Counted from the first letter of the stretch, positions 1-8,627 are shown. The stretch: 54,610 nucleotides of DNA from Mesorhizobium sp. (GCA_004963905.1 SUGL01000040.1:1-54610), one strand, 5' to 3'. Translations and numbers: made by a program. The notes: generated by a model from the letters alone, not told the origin.

Positions 1-55
1 CTCCCCGTCACTATACGGGGAGAAGGTGCCGGCAGGCGGATGAGGGGCAGCGCGG
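1..55. repeat. Half copy of type B palindromic intergenic element, cut by window edge
   Basis: The window opens in a hairpin, CTCCCCG-TCACTATA-CGGGGAG, followed by a tail (GGTGCCGGCAGGCGGATGAG) that recurs at 12.3 kb and 51.9 kb. It lies downstream of the TPR gene on the minus strand. The rest of the element, if present, lies outside the window. The structure resembles the rhizobial intergenic mosaic elements (RIME class); that assignment is from memory. Confidence 0.75.
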
Positions 56-126
56 ACCTCTGCGGTTGGCCGCGTTTCCGAATCGCGACACGGCCTCCCC
101 ACTTCGCGTGCGAGGAGCGCGGCGCC

Positions 127-588
127 CTACTTCGTCGCCTTGGTGTCGATGGCCTGCTTGAGGTCGGAAAGCTCCTCGCAGCCGGCCGGGCAGAGCTTTT
201 GCAGCGAGGCGAGCTGCTCGTTCGCCTTGGCCATGTCGCCGGTCTCGACATAGAGCTCGCCCAGATATTCGTGCGCCGCCTTATGGTCCGGCTTAAGCTC
301 GAGCGCCTTGCTGTAGTAGGTGAGCGAGGTCTGGTAGTCGCCGGTCTTGCGCAGCGTGAAGCCGAGCAGATTGTAGACGTCGGCCTGCTGGGTGTCCTGG
401 GCGAGGTCGCGCAGTTCCGCCAGCGCGCCCTTATAGTCCTTGGCGTCGATCTTGGCCTTCACTGCCGTCAGGTCCGGCGCGTCGGCGCCTTCGATGTCGT
501 CCACGGCATAGGCCGGCACGGCGATGGCGATCGGGGCCGCGGTCAGCACCGCAATGGCGCCGAGCACCGCGAAAAGTGCATGTTTCAT
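127..588 (-). CDS. Exported tetratricopeptide-repeat protein
   Basis: The product has 153 residues. Residues 1-28 form a signal peptide (basic MKH, hydrophobic core, small residues before AYAVDD), so the protein is probably periplasmic. The mature part is mostly TPR: a helical hairpin at about 51-66, a clear repeat at 71-104 with YNLLGFTLRKTGDY and ALELKPDH, and another at 105-138. A Cys pair (C133, C137 in LCPAGC) could form a disulfide. I chose the inner ATG at 588 because the longer frame adds a polar, proline-rich leader that would bury the signal peptide. The gene starts 31 nt after the metallo-hydrolase stop on the same strand, so the two are probably co-transcribed. TPR proteins bind partners; no partner or reaction can be read from the sequence. 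Confidence 0.85.
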   Translation of the reverse strand: MKHALFAVLGAIAVLTAAPIAIAVPAYAVDDIEGADAPDLTAVKAKIDAKDYKGALAELRDLAQDTQQADVYNLLGFTLRKTGDYQTSLTYYSKALELKPDHKAAHEYLGELYVETGDMAKANEQLASLQKLCPAGCEELSDLKQAIDTKATK

Positions 589-619
589 GGGCGTTGTCGC
601 TTTCTGTTCAGAATCCGAT

Positions 620-1591
620 TCAGATTTGGGTTGGGGTGAAGGCGTAGGCATTGCCGTCCTTGACGAAGCTGCCGGTGCCGGGGAACGGGAAGTGCGAGCC
701 GCAGATGCGGACGTTGTCGGCGATCACCTGGTCGATGATCTTGTGGCGCGTGGCGATCGCCATCGGCCCGTCCTGGTCATAGGCGCCCTGCCATTCGGGA
801 TGCGGCGCGAGCAGCGCCGGCACATACATTGTGTCGGCCGAGACGAGGAACTGCTCGGAACCGGCATCGACATGGTAGACGGAATGGCCGGGCGTGTGGC
901 CGGGCGCCGCCATGATGCGGATGCCGGGCACCACTTCCGTGCCGTCGGCGACCAGCTTCCAGTTCTTCCATTTCGGGAAGTTTTCGGCGATGCGCTTGCC
1001 CGCCGGCTTGCGGCCTTCGGGCAGCTTGGCGAGCCGGCTGGGATCGGTCCACCAATTGTATTCGGCGGCGTTGACGATGAGCTCGGCATTCGGGAACACC
1101 GGCGCGTTGGTGCCCTTCTCCATCAGGCCCCAGACATGGTCCGGGTGGAAATGCGAGATCATGATGGTGTCGATCGCCTTGTAGTCGATGCCGGCCGCCT
1201 TCATGTTGGCCGGCAGATGCGTGGCGTTGGCCTGCCACTGGCCGACGCCGGAGCCGGCATCCATCATGATGGTGCGGCCGTTCATCTTGAGCACGACGAC
1301 GGTGAGCGGGATCGGCATGAAATCGGTGGTGAGCCCGGCCTTGGCGAGAGCGGCCTTGGTGTCGTCGACCGAGACGTCCTTGATGAAGGCCGGGTCGTGG
1401 GGCTTGCGCCAGATGCCGTCATAGACGGCGGTGACCTCGAGCGAGCCCACCTTGTATTTGTAGAAGCCGACCAGCGGCTCGACCGGGGTTTCGGCGTGAG
1501 CGGCCGGCACGAATTCCAGTCTGCCGGCAATGCCGAAGGCGGCCGCAGCGGCGGCGGATCCGAGCACCATGCGGCGTGTCATGTCGAACAT
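620..1591 (-). CDS. Metallo-beta-lactamase-fold hydrolase with twin-arginine signal
   Basis: The 323-residue protein carries the metallo-beta-lactamase zinc motif HxHxDH as SHFHPDHVWG (H147, H149, D151, H152). Further ligand regions are APGHTPGHS and the late SHFPFPG. The N-terminus TRRMVLG followed by an alanine-rich stretch and AHA-ET is a Tat-type signal, so export in folded form is likely. The start at 1591 is supported by AGGAG a few bases upstream; the frame runs about 56 codons further but without signal-like sequence. The arrangement resembles the AiiA-like/quorum-quenching and alkylsulfatase-related MBL subfamilies, but the substrate cannot be told. It is probably the first gene of a two-gene unit with the TPR protein. 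No key ligand is missing. Confidence 0.9.
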   Translation of the reverse strand: MFDMTRRMVLGSAAAAAAFGIAGRLEFVPAAHAETPVEPLVGFYKYKVGSLEVTAVYDGIWRKPHDPAFIKDVSVDDTKAALAKAGLTTDFMPIPLTVVVLKMNGRTIMMDAGSGVGQWQANATHLPANMKAAGIDYKAIDTIMISHFHPDHVWGLMEKGTNAPVFPNAELIVNAAEYNWWTDPSRLAKLPEGRKPAGKRIAENFPKWKNWKLVADGTEVVPGIRIMAAPGHTPGHSVYHVDAGSEQFLVSADTMYVPALLAPHPEWQGAYDQDGPMAIATRHKIIDQVIADNVRICGSHFPFPGTGSFVKDGNAYAFTPTQI

Positions 1592-1886
1592 CAGAAGTCT
1601 CCTCTTGTGGCTGCGTGTAGCGGTGGTTCCCTGGGAGTGGGCATTCCTCCGGGGCTGGCGGCGCGAGGCCCGGGAAAGGTTCGCCTCGCTGCACAGCAAG
1701 ACCAGGAAGGCCCGGGCTTTATTCCCGGGGCGCGGAAGATTTTTTTGAAAAGCACGCAATCGGAAGCGAGACCGCCGGAGCGCCGGCCGTCATCGAACTG
1801 TCACACGCGAGCGGGGTTGCGCATGCTAGAAACGCTGCCTGACCGCCCCCCGCGACCCGACCGCATCAAGAACCGGCGAAGCCGCC

Positions 1887-2882
1887 ATGAACATTGCTGT
1901 CCCCAACGAAGGCACCGACCTCTCGCCCTATCTGCCCGACGAGCACGGTCTGTTCTTCATCTATCATTTCACCGCCGAGGGCCTGCGCACCAAGGACCCC
2001 GCCGAAGCGCGCTGGACGTGGCGCAGCTACCAGATCACCGACATGCGCGCCCGCCACGAGATCGCCGCCGAGCAGGCCCTGCCGGCTGCCGTGCGCGAGG
2101 CCTTCCTGTCGCCCAGCCACGGCTGTCACATCGATTTCGAGGACGACTTCCTCTACGGCGATCTGCCCGACCTCAGGCACGACTTCGCCGAGGCGCGCGG
2201 GCTCACGCATTTCCGCTTCGCCTTCAACGACAAGATGCTGATCGGTGCCCGCAAGCAGCCGCTGGAATCGGTCGACAAGATCCGCAAGCTGGTCGAGAGC
2301 GGCACGCGCAAATTCCGCTCGCCAGCCGAGCTGATCGAGGCGGTGATGGGCCAGTCGCTCGACGGCATGTCGGGCGAGCTCGACAAGATGGGCGCCACGC
2401 TGGACGGCATCGAAGACCGCATCGTGTGCGACGCCTGGCACAGCGAACGGCAAGCCCTGGTCGACGCGCGCCGGCAACTGGTCATCATCCATCGGCAGAT
2501 GGCGACGCTCACCAACCTCTTCCGCCATCTCGACCATTCGCACCGCGACGACCTGCCGGACCCGATCAACGACATGGCAACACGCCTCTCGCACCGGGCG
2601 CACACGCTGCATCACGACGGCGAGCAATTGCAGGCGCGAACCAGGCTCCTGCAGGACGAGCTGATGGCGAAGCTGACCGAGCGATCGAACCAGTTGCTCT
2701 ACATCCTTTCCGTGATGACGGCGGTGCTGCTGCCGATGACCATCATCTCAGGCCTGTTCGGCATGAATGTCGGCGGACTGCCGCTGGTCGACACGCCGAT
2801 GGGTTTTTGGGTGGTGACGGCGATATCGGTCGTGATCGCCGGCATCATCTACATGATCGTGCGGCGACTGGGGCGGGTGTAG
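1887..2882 (+). CDS. zntB: CorA/ZntB-family divalent metal ion transporter
   Basis: The 331-residue protein has the CorA layout: a soluble N-terminal funnel domain, a long helical region (about 200-265), and two transmembrane helices at the C-terminus. The pore signature GMN is at residues 292-294 (GLFGMNVGGLP), between the two membrane helices. The acidic loop after GMN differs from the typical Mg CorA loop and agrees better with the ZntB branch, which moves Zn2+ across the inner membrane; Mg2+ or another divalent ion remains possible. Proteins of this family are pentamers. The gene is on its own on the plus strand, with its 3' end facing that of the RarD gene 11 nt away. No metal-responsive operator was recognised in the 295-nt upstream gap. 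Confidence 0.88.
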   Translation: MNIAVPNEGTDLSPYLPDEHGLFFIYHFTAEGLRTKDPAEARWTWRSYQITDMRARHEIAAEQALPAAVREAFLSPSHGCHIDFEDDFLYGDLPDLRHDFAEARGLTHFRFAFNDKMLIGARKQPLESVDKIRKLVESGTRKFRSPAELIEAVMGQSLDGMSGELDKMGATLDGIEDRIVCDAWHSERQALVDARRQLVIIHRQMATLTNLFRHLDHSHRDDLPDPINDMATRLSHRAHTLHHDGEQLQARTRLLQDELMAKLTERSNQLLYILSVMTAVLLPMTIISGLFGMNVGGLPLVDTPMGFWVVTAISVVIAGIIYMIVRRLGRV

Positions 2883-2893
2883 CGCTCGGTACT

Positions 2894-3823
2894 TTACCTT
2901 GTCGCGGGCGCCGGCTGACGGACCTCGCGGCCCCTGAACATCGACCAGCTGTACATGGCCAGCGCCGTCCAGATCAGCGCGAAGGCGATGGCCTGGATGG
3001 TGCCGAACGGTTCGTCGAAGATCAGCACGGCGATCAGGAACACCATGGTCGGCGCGATGTATTGCATGATGCCGATGGTGGAGAGGCGCAGCAGCCTGGC
3101 GCCGAAGGCGAAGAGCAGAAGCGGCACGGCGGTGATCGGGCCGCAGCCGATCAGCAGCGCGGTGTCTTTTGCGCTGCTGGAGATGAAATGGTCCTGCCCG
3201 GTGGCGATCAGATAGGCGATGTAGCAGAGCGCCGGCACCGAGAGCAGCAGCACTTCGAGCAGAAAGCCCTGGCTCGGGCCGATCGGCAGCGTCTTCCTGA
3301 AGAAGCCGTAGGCGGCGAAGGATAAGGCGAGCGCCAGCGACACCCAGGGCAGCTTGCCGGCATTGATCGTCAGCACCGCCACCGCGATGGCGGCCAGCGC
3401 GACCGCCGCGATCTGCAGCCGGTCGAGCCGCTCGCCGAGCAGCACGGCGCCGACGACGACGCTGACCAGCGGGTTGATGTAGTAGCCGAGCGCGGTCTCG
3501 ACGGTGCGGTCGACCGCGATCGCCCAGACATAGATGCCCCAGTTGAGCGAGATCAGCACCGCCGTGAGCGCCGCCATGGCGATGCTCTTCGGCGTGCGGA
3601 TCGCGACCTTGAAATCGGCGGTGCGGCCGGCCCAGATCAGCACGCAAGCCGCGATCGGCACCGACCAGACGACGCGGTTGGCGATCACCTCGGCGAGCGG
3701 CAGATGCGCCACCGCCTTCATGTAGAAGGGCAACAGCCCCCACAGGAAATAGGCGCCAAGCGCCAACAGGAAGCCGCGGCGGGCCTTGGCGTCTTGATCG
3801 AGCTGAGCTGTTTCGGTGACCAT
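2894..3823 (-). CDS. rarD: EamA-family permease RarD
   Basis: The 309-residue, very hydrophobic protein has about ten predicted membrane helices in two EamA (DMT superfamily) halves. Typical RarD features are the early GAYFLWGLLPFYMK segment, the ANRVVWS stretch, NWGIYVWA at the end of the third helix, and LGYYINPL opening the mid part. RarD was named for chloramphenicol sensitivity in other bacteria; its true substrate is unsettled. It sits in the inner membrane. The gene converges on the zntB-like gene, and its upstream side (3824-4126) is filled by a type C palindromic element before citramalate synthase, so it may have its own promoter there. Confidence 0.9.
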   Translation of the reverse strand: MVTETAQLDQDAKARRGFLLALGAYFLWGLLPFYMKAVAHLPLAEVIANRVVWSVPIAACVLIWAGRTADFKVAIRTPKSIAMAALTAVLISLNWGIYVWAIAVDRTVETALGYYINPLVSVVVGAVLLGERLDRLQIAAVALAAIAVAVLTINAGKLPWVSLALALSFAAYGFFRKTLPIGPSQGFLLEVLLLSVPALCYIAYLIATGQDHFISSSAKDTALLIGCGPITAVPLLLFAFGARLLRLSTIGIMQYIAPTMVFLIAVLIFDEPFGTIQAIAFALIWTALAMYSWSMFRGREVRQPAPATR

Positions 3824-3920
3824 GGCCCAACGCTATGGCCCAGCGGGTCGCCCAAGACCATCGCAAAATTATGATGGATCAATGGACTTTTGGTGATGGT
3901 TCAAGGGGTTTCGCAAGTTC

Positions 3921-4113
3921 CTCGCCCCACGAAGTGGGGAGAGGTGGCCCGGCGCAGCCGGGACGGAGAGGGGTCTTCGTAAAGCACGGACAGCAGCGAT
4001 CTAGGAAACTCTATTCGAACCCTACCTTCTCGGGCTCTGGCTTCGCGCAGGTCGTCCCCCGCTCCGTCCCGGCTTCGCCGGGCCACCTCTCCCCCGCTTT
4101 GCGGGGGCGAGGA
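3921..4113. repeat. Type C palindromic intergenic element, complete pair of hairpins
   Basis: Two inverted copies of a compound hairpin face each other. The left copy has CTCGCCCCAC-GAA-GTGGGGAGAG and then GGCCCGGCGCAGCCGGGAC. The right copy runs in reverse, with CCCGGCTTCGCCGGG and CTCTCCCCCGC-TTT-GCGGGGGCGAG. About 75 nt of spacer lies between them. The stems keep pairing while loops differ, which suggests selection for RNA or DNA structure. It fills almost the whole gap between rarD and cimA and ends 13 nt before the cimA stop codon. Confidence 0.8.
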
Positions 4114-4126
4114 AGGGGCGGCGGCG

Positions 4127-5743
4127 CTACTCCGCCGCCACCAACCCCGCCATCTCGCGGTTCTTCATCAGCTTGTAGATGATCGAATCCATCAGCGCCT
4201 GGAAGGAGGCGTCGATGATGTTTTCCGAGACCCCGACCGTCCACCAGCGGGCGCCGGTGGAATCATGCGATTCGACCAGAACGCGGGTGATGGCCTCGGT
4301 GCCGCCGTTGAGGATACGCACCTTGAAGTCGGCGAGCTCGAGATCGACGATCTCGCTCTGGTATTTGCCGAGGTCCTTGCGCAGCGCGATGTCGAGCGCG
4401 TTGACGGGGCCGTGGCCCTCGGCCACCGACATCTTCTCCTCGCCGTCGACCATCACCTTCACGATCGCCTCGGAGACGGTCTTCAGATTGCCGTTGGCGT
4501 CGAAGCGGCGCTCGACCATGCAGCGGAACGAGGTGACGTTGAAGAACTCCGGCAGGCCGTGCAGCATTTTTCGCGCGAGCAATTCGAAGGAAGCGTCGGC
4601 ACCCTCATAGGCGTAGCCTTCGGCCTCGCGCTCCTTGACCACCGCGATCAGCGCGTCGAGCCGGTGGTCGTCCTTCGGCACATCGATGCCGCGCCGCTTC
4701 AGCTCGGCGAGGAAATTGGCCTTGCCGCCCTGGTCGGAGACCATGACGCGGCGGCGGTTGCCGACCGCTTCCGGCGGCACGTGCTCATAGGTCGCCGGCT
4801 CCTTGGCAAGTGCCGAGGCATGAATGCCGGCCTTGGTGGCGAAGGCGGAGGAGCCGACATAGGGCGCCTGTGGTTCCGGCGCACGGTTCAGCAATTCGTC
4901 GAAGGCCCGCGAGAGACGCGAGATGCCGGTCAGCGCGGCAGCCGAGATGCCCGTCTCGAAGCGATCAGCAAAGGCCGGCTTCAAAGCGAGCGTCGGCACG
5001 ATGGAGATCAGGTTGGCGTTGCCGCAGCGCTCGCCGATGCCGTTCAGCGTGCCCTGGATCTGGCGCACGCCGGCCTCGACGGCGGCAAGGGAATTCGCCA
5101 CCGCCTGGCCGGTGTCGTCATGCGCATGGATGCCGAGATGGTCGCCGGGGATGCCGCCGGCGATCACCTTCTCGACGATGGCGCGCACTTCCGAAGGCTG
5201 CGTGCCGCCATTGGTGTCGCACAGCACCACCCAGCGCGCACCAGCGTCGTACGCGGTCTTGGCGCAAGCCAGCGCGTAGTCGGGATTGGCCTTGAAGCCG
5301 TCGAAGAAGTGCTCGCAGTCGACCATCGCTTCCTTGCCGGCCGCGACCGCCGTCTCGACCGAGACTTTTATCGACTCCAGGTTCTCCTCGTTGGTGCAGC
5401 CGAGCGCGACGCGCACGTGGTAGTCCCAGCTCTTGGCGACGAAGCAGATGGCGTCCGACTTCGATTGCACAAGCGCCGCCAGCCCTGGATCGTTTGAGGC
5501 CGAGACCCCTGCCCGCTTGGTCATGCCGAAGGCGACGAATTTCGCGCTTTCCGTCCGCTTCTGCTGGAAGAAGGCGGTGTCGGTCGGGTTGGCGCCGGGA
5601 TAGCCGCCCTCGACATAGTCGATGCCGAAATCGTCCAGCAATTTGGCGATCGCGATCTTGTCCTCGACGGAAAAGTCGATGCCCGGCGTCTGCTGGCCAT
5701 CGCGAAGAGTGGTGTCGAAGAGATAGAGGCGGTGTTTTGTCAT
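4127..5743 (-). CDS. cimA: Citramalate synthase
   Basis: The 538-residue protein has the full CimA layout. The N-terminal HMGL-like TIM barrel begins LYLFDTTLRDGQQTPG, where R and D are the catalytic and metal-binding pair; HAHDDTG (metal-binding histidines) and NGIGERCGNAN follow further on. The C-terminal LeuA-type regulatory/dimer domain (about 400-530) includes VDLELADFKVRILNGG. Citramalate synthase condenses pyruvate and acetyl-CoA to (R)-citramalate, a threonine-independent entry to isoleucine via 2-oxobutanoate. The length and DTTLRDGQQTPG favour CimA over 2-isopropylmalate synthase. The start MTKHRLYLF at 5743 was chosen because the longer frame runs into the upstream repeat. An unlinked LeuA-like paralogue role cannot be fully excluded. 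Confidence 0.93.
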   Translation of the reverse strand: MTKHRLYLFDTTLRDGQQTPGIDFSVEDKIAIAKLLDDFGIDYVEGGYPGANPTDTAFFQQKRTESAKFVAFGMTKRAGVSASNDPGLAALVQSKSDAICFVAKSWDYHVRVALGCTNEENLESIKVSVETAVAAGKEAMVDCEHFFDGFKANPDYALACAKTAYDAGARWVVLCDTNGGTQPSEVRAIVEKVIAGGIPGDHLGIHAHDDTGQAVANSLAAVEAGVRQIQGTLNGIGERCGNANLISIVPTLALKPAFADRFETGISAAALTGISRLSRAFDELLNRAPEPQAPYVGSSAFATKAGIHASALAKEPATYEHVPPEAVGNRRRVMVSDQGGKANFLAELKRRGIDVPKDDHRLDALIAVVKEREAEGYAYEGADASFELLARKMLHGLPEFFNVTSFRCMVERRFDANGNLKTVSEAIVKVMVDGEEKMSVAEGHGPVNALDIALRKDLGKYQSEIVDLELADFKVRILNGGTEAITRVLVESHDSTGARWWTVGVSENIIDASFQALMDSIIYKLMKNREMAGLVAAE

Positions 5744-5772
5744 GGCTAAAGCTCGAAAGGCCGCGATCCTTC

Positions 5773-5933
5773 GCGCCCCCCTCTGTCCTGCCGGACATCT
5801 CCCCCACTTGGGGGGAGATTGGACGGCACTTCGGCTTTCGCCAATCTCCAGCGCTGCAGGAGAACCGGCGTGGCCGAAGCTGCTGATCTCCCCCCTTGTG
5901 GGGGAGATGGCCGGCAGGCCAGAGGGGGGCGCC
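5773..5933. repeat. Type A palindromic intergenic element, complete
   Basis: Left and right ends are inverted: CCCCCCTCTGTCCTGCCGGA plus hairpin TCTCCCCC-ACTT-GGGGGGAGA on the left, and the mirrored ATCTCCCCCCTTGTGGGGGA plus GGCCGGCAGGCCAGAGGGG on the right. The spacer contains TTTCGCCAATCTCCAGCGCT, which recurs in other copies. It lies between pip (stop 5955) and cimA (start 5743), genes on the same strand, so it would be present on any read-through transcript. Confidence 0.85.
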
Positions 5934-5954
5934 GTAGAGCGCAAGCAGACATCG

Positions 5955-6920
5955 TCATTTTCCCGCAAACCCATCCGTCGCCCGGATCAGCCGGTCCAAT
6001 ATCCCCGGCTCCGAATAGGCATGGCCGGCGCCCTCGATCAGATGAAAATCCGCCTTCGGCCAGGCCTTGTGCAGCGCCCAGGCGTATTTCGCCGGGCACG
6101 GCATGTCGTAGCGGCCGTGGACGATGGTGCCGGGGATGTCCTTCAGCTTCCAGGCGTCGCGCAGCAGCTGTCCCTCCTCCAGCCAGCCGGCATGGACGAA
6201 GTAGTGATTCTCGATGCGGGCGAAAGCCACCGCATAGTCGTCCTGGCCGAACGGCGTGCTGGTCTCAGGCTCCGGCAGCAGCGTGATCGTCTCGCCTTCC
6301 CAGAGGCTCCAGGCAAGGGCGGCCTCGACCTGGGCCTTGCGGTCCGTACCCACCAGCCGCTTGCGGTAGGCCGCCATCATGTCGCCGCGCTCGGCCTCGG
6401 GGATGGGTGCCAGAAAACGTTCCCACTTGTCGGGAAACATCTCGGAGACGCCGAACTGATAATACCATTCGAGCTCGGCGCGGGTGAGCATATAGATGCC
6501 GCGCACGACGAGCTCGCTGACCCGCTCGGGATGCGTCTCTGAATAAGCGAGCGCCAGCGTCGAGCCCCAGGAGCCGCCGAACACCAGCCATTTGTCGAAG
6601 CCCGCCATCTCGCGCAGGCGCTCGATGTCGGCGACGAGATGCCAGGTGGTGTTGGCTTCGAGTGAAGCGTTGGGCGTCGACTTCCCGCAGCCGCGCTGGT
6701 CGAACAGGATGACGTCGTAGAGCTTCGGGTCGAACAGCCGCCGGTGTTTCGGCGAGATGGTGCCGCCCGGGCCGCCATGCAGGAACACGGCGGGCTTGGC
6801 GCCCCTGGTACCGCAGCGCTCCCAGTAGATGATGTGGCCGTCGCCGACATCGAGCATGCCCGACTCGAACGGCTCGATCTCGGGATAGAGCGTGCGCAAG
6901 GAACTGCTGTGAATCGTCAT
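5955..6920 (-). CDS. pip: Proline iminopeptidase
   Basis: The 321-residue protein is an alpha/beta hydrolase of peptidase family S33. HGGPGG at 48-53 forms the oxyanion region, DQRGCGKSTPN follows, the nucleophile elbow GGSWGST carries Ser117, HGRYDMPCP carries the likely acid, and GAGHAYSE carries the likely His. These patterns are specific for proline iminopeptidases, cytoplasmic enzymes that release N-terminal proline from peptides. The start codon at 6920 overlaps the stop of the upstream GFA gene by 4 bp (ATGA), so translational coupling is likely. It is the last gene of the VOC - GFA - GFA - pip unit. No truncation is seen. Confidence 0.94.
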   Translation of the reverse strand: MTIHSSSLRTLYPEIEPFESGMLDVGDGHIIYWERCGTRGAKPAVFLHGGPGGTISPKHRRLFDPKLYDVILFDQRGCGKSTPNASLEANTTWHLVADIERLREMAGFDKWLVFGGSWGSTLALAYSETHPERVSELVVRGIYMLTRAELEWYYQFGVSEMFPDKWERFLAPIPEAERGDMMAAYRKRLVGTDRKAQVEAALAWSLWEGETITLLPEPETSTPFGQDDYAVAFARIENHYFVHAGWLEEGQLLRDAWKLKDIPGTIVHGRYDMPCPAKYAWALHKAWPKADFHLIEGAGHAYSEPGILDRLIRATDGFAGK

Positions 6921-7393
6921 AGTTTCAAGCCCTGCTGCGGCCAGTTGGCCGTCTCGTGGTCGGGATGCTGGAAGGAGATGATCTGCTCCTGCCGTCGGTA
7001 GAAATCGGGGTCATCGAGGATCGGCGCCTCGAAGATCTTTTCCACCCAAGGCAGCCGCACCGCGTAGTTGACCTGGATCTGCGGCGCCAGATCCGAGCGG
7101 TCGTCGAAGGCGCCGATGGCGATCTCCAGCCCGCCCGGTTGGCGGTAGGTCAGCGGCGTGCCGCAGCGGGCGCAGAAGCCGCGGTCGATGTTGACCGAGG
7201 ACTGGAAGTAGCTCGGCTCCTCATGGGTCCATTCGACGCCGTCCTTCGGCACGGTCACCAACGCGCCGAAGAAATTGCCGAACTGTTTCTGGCACATGCG
7301 GCAATGGCAGATGGACGGGCGCCCAAGCTTGCCCTTGATGCGGAAGCGCACTGCGCCGCACTGGCAACCGCCTGTTCGAACTTCATCGGTCAT
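6917..7393 (-). CDS. GFA/CENP-V-domain protein, downstream copy
   Basis: The 158-residue protein has the zinc-binding pattern of the GFA (glutathione-dependent formaldehyde-activating enzyme-like) fold: GGCQCGAVRF near residue 8, CHCRMCQKQFG in the forties, and FCARCGTPL near 95. These cysteines bind two zinc ions in family members. The family is named for formaldehyde-glutathione adduct formation, but many members have no proven activity. The start at 7393 was chosen because it is directly before the GFA motif and overlaps the preceding gene's stop by 4 bp; the frame stays open far upstream only because it runs antisense-free through its paralogue. The C-terminal tail SFQHPDHETANWPQ closely matches the tail of the neighbouring copy, which supports tandem duplication. 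Confidence 0.9.
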   Translation of the reverse strand: MTDEVRTGGCQCGAVRFRIKGKLGRPSICHCRMCQKQFGNFFGALVTVPKDGVEWTHEEPSYFQSSVNIDRGFCARCGTPLTYRQPGGLEIAIGAFDDRSDLAPQIQVNYAVRLPWVEKIFEAPILDDPDFYRRQEQIISFQHPDHETANWPQQGLKL

Positions 7394-7881
7394 GTCTTTT
7401 CCTCCGGCGGCCATTGGTCGGTATCGTGGTCTGGATGCTGATAGGAGACGAGCTCGGCCAGGTAAGGCGCCGACGAGACATCGCCCATAGTCTCCTCGGA
7501 CGGCAGTTTCGGAATGCCGTCGACATAGGGAAGCTTCGCCTCGACGCCCCACTGGATGGTGGGCGCGATGCCCGCGGGATCGTCGAAGGCGGCGATCGCA
7601 AGTGCCGTGCCATCCGGCGCCTCGAAGGTCAGCGGCGTGCCGCATTCGGCGCAGAAGCCGCGCCATGCCGCGCTCGACGAGCGGAAGCGCTTCGGCTCGC
7701 CGCGTGTCCAGTCGAGCCTGGCGCCGCGCACAGACACCAGCGGCAGGTAGAAATTGCCGCTCGCCTTCTGGCACATGCGGCAATGGCAGACCGAGGCGTC
7801 GCCGAGCGCGCCCTCGACGCGGAAGCGCACGGCGCCGCACTGGCAGCCGCCCGTATAGACCGGCCGGTTGTCGAGGCTCAT
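7390..7881 (-). CDS. GFA/CENP-V-domain protein, upstream copy
   Basis: This 163-residue protein is a paralogue of the next gene downstream. Both have GGCQCGAVRFR, CHCRMCQK, F-C-A-C-GTPLT and a C-terminal YQHPDHDTDQWPP-like tail. All zinc-ligand cysteines of the GFA fold are present. It follows the VOC gene by 33 nt and overlaps the next GFA start by 4 bp (ATGA). The pairing of two GFA proteins with a VOC-family protein and a peptidase suggests small-molecule or aldehyde/glutathione-linked chemistry, but this is inference from family names. The start at 7881 gives a normal length for the family. Confidence 0.9.
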   Translation of the reverse strand: MSLDNRPVYTGGCQCGAVRFRVEGALGDASVCHCRMCQKASGNFYLPLVSVRGARLDWTRGEPKRFRSSSAAWRGFCAECGTPLTFEAPDGTALAIAAFDDPAGIAPTIQWGVEAKLPYVDGIPKLPSEETMGDVSSAPYLAELVSYQHPDHDTDQWPPEEKT

Positions 7882-7914
7882 CGCTCGCTCCGATTCACGG
7901 GCCGATTCATGGGT

Positions 7915-8301
7915 TTACTCCGGGTCATGGCAGACCGCCTCGACATTGTTGCCGTCGGGATCGAAGACGAAGGCGCCGTAGTAGTTCGGGTGATAGTGCG
8001 GACGCAGTCCCGGCCCGCCATTGTCCCTGCCGCCGGCGGCAAGCGCCGCGGCATGGAAGGCGTCGACCTCGGCGCGGCTGCGCGCGGTGAAGGCGACATG
8101 CTGGCGGTCCTTCGGCTTCTCCTTCCCACCACTCAGCCAGAACACCGGCCGGTCGCGGCCATAGCCGCCGACCTTGGCGCCGCCGGTATATTCCTGCGGC
8201 ACCATGTAGAGCAGCGAAGCGCCCAGCGGCGCCATCGCCTTGTCGTAGAAGGCCTTGGACTTTTCGAAATCGGAAACGCTGATGCCGAGATGGTCGATCA
8301 T
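7915..8301 (-). CDS. VOC-family (glyoxalase/dioxygenase-like) protein
   Basis: The 128-residue protein shows the vicinal-oxygen-chelate fold in one module pair: MIDHLGISVSDFEKSKAFYD at the start (H4 is a likely metal ligand), HVAFTARSRAEVDAFH in the middle, and YYGAFVFDPDGNNVEAVCH at the end, with the glutamate as the usual last ligand. Members include glyoxalase I, fosfomycin-resistance proteins and dioxygenases; the substrate cannot be told. The start is supported by GAGGAG about ten bases upstream of the ATG at 8301. It is the first gene of a four-gene minus-strand unit. Upstream lies a type A repeat element. Confidence 0.9.
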   Translation of the reverse strand: MIDHLGISVSDFEKSKAFYDKAMAPLGASLLYMVPQEYTGGAKVGGYGRDRPVFWLSGGKEKPKDRQHVAFTARSRAEVDAFHAAALAAGGRDNGGPGLRPHYHPNYYGAFVFDPDGNNVEAVCHDPE

Positions 8302-8423
8302 GGAACGAGCTCCTCAAGAAACAGGCGGCGCAACGACACTGTCGATATCGCGGATCACGTTCTCGTTCCAGAAGCTCGACGGAACGCTCCTGCCGTCAAC
8401 GACAGCCGCGGTTAGCGCTCTAC

Positions 8424-8584
8424 GGCGCCCCCCTCTGCCCTGCCGGGCATCTCCCCCACAAGGGGGGAGATTGGCCGTCACCACGGCCTTCGCCAATCCC
8501 CGACGTTGCAGGACGGAGCGAGGCGCCAAAGCTGCCAATCTCCCCCCTTGTGGGGGAGATGTCCGGCAGGACAGAGGGGGGCGC
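8424..8584. repeat. Type A palindromic intergenic element, complete
   Basis: This is nearly identical in layout to the copy at 5773: inverted ends with CCCCCCTCTGCCCTGCCGGG / hairpin CTCCCCCACAAGGGGGGAG, and a spacer with CTTCGCCAATCCCCGACGTT. Both ends carry GGCGC next to the C-rich or G-rich run. It fills the space between the VOC start and the cysS stop (8302-8627), where no gene was found. Confidence 0.88.
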
Positions 8585-8627
8585 TGTCCCGCCAACCTCT
8601 CCGTCTCCGCCATATGAGCGATCACCC

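Noticed and set aside
524..3325. 933-codon plus-strand open frame
   Set aside because: It runs opposite to the metallo-hydrolase, then through the zntB-like and RarD genes; composition is arginine/histidine-rich and shows no domain. It is a shadow of the real genes in GC-rich DNA.
6917..7840. 307-codon minus-strand frame covering both GFA genes
   Set aside because: Only its last 158 codons encode GFA motifs. The earlier part is an out-of-frame reading of the upstream GFA gene, so no fusion exists.
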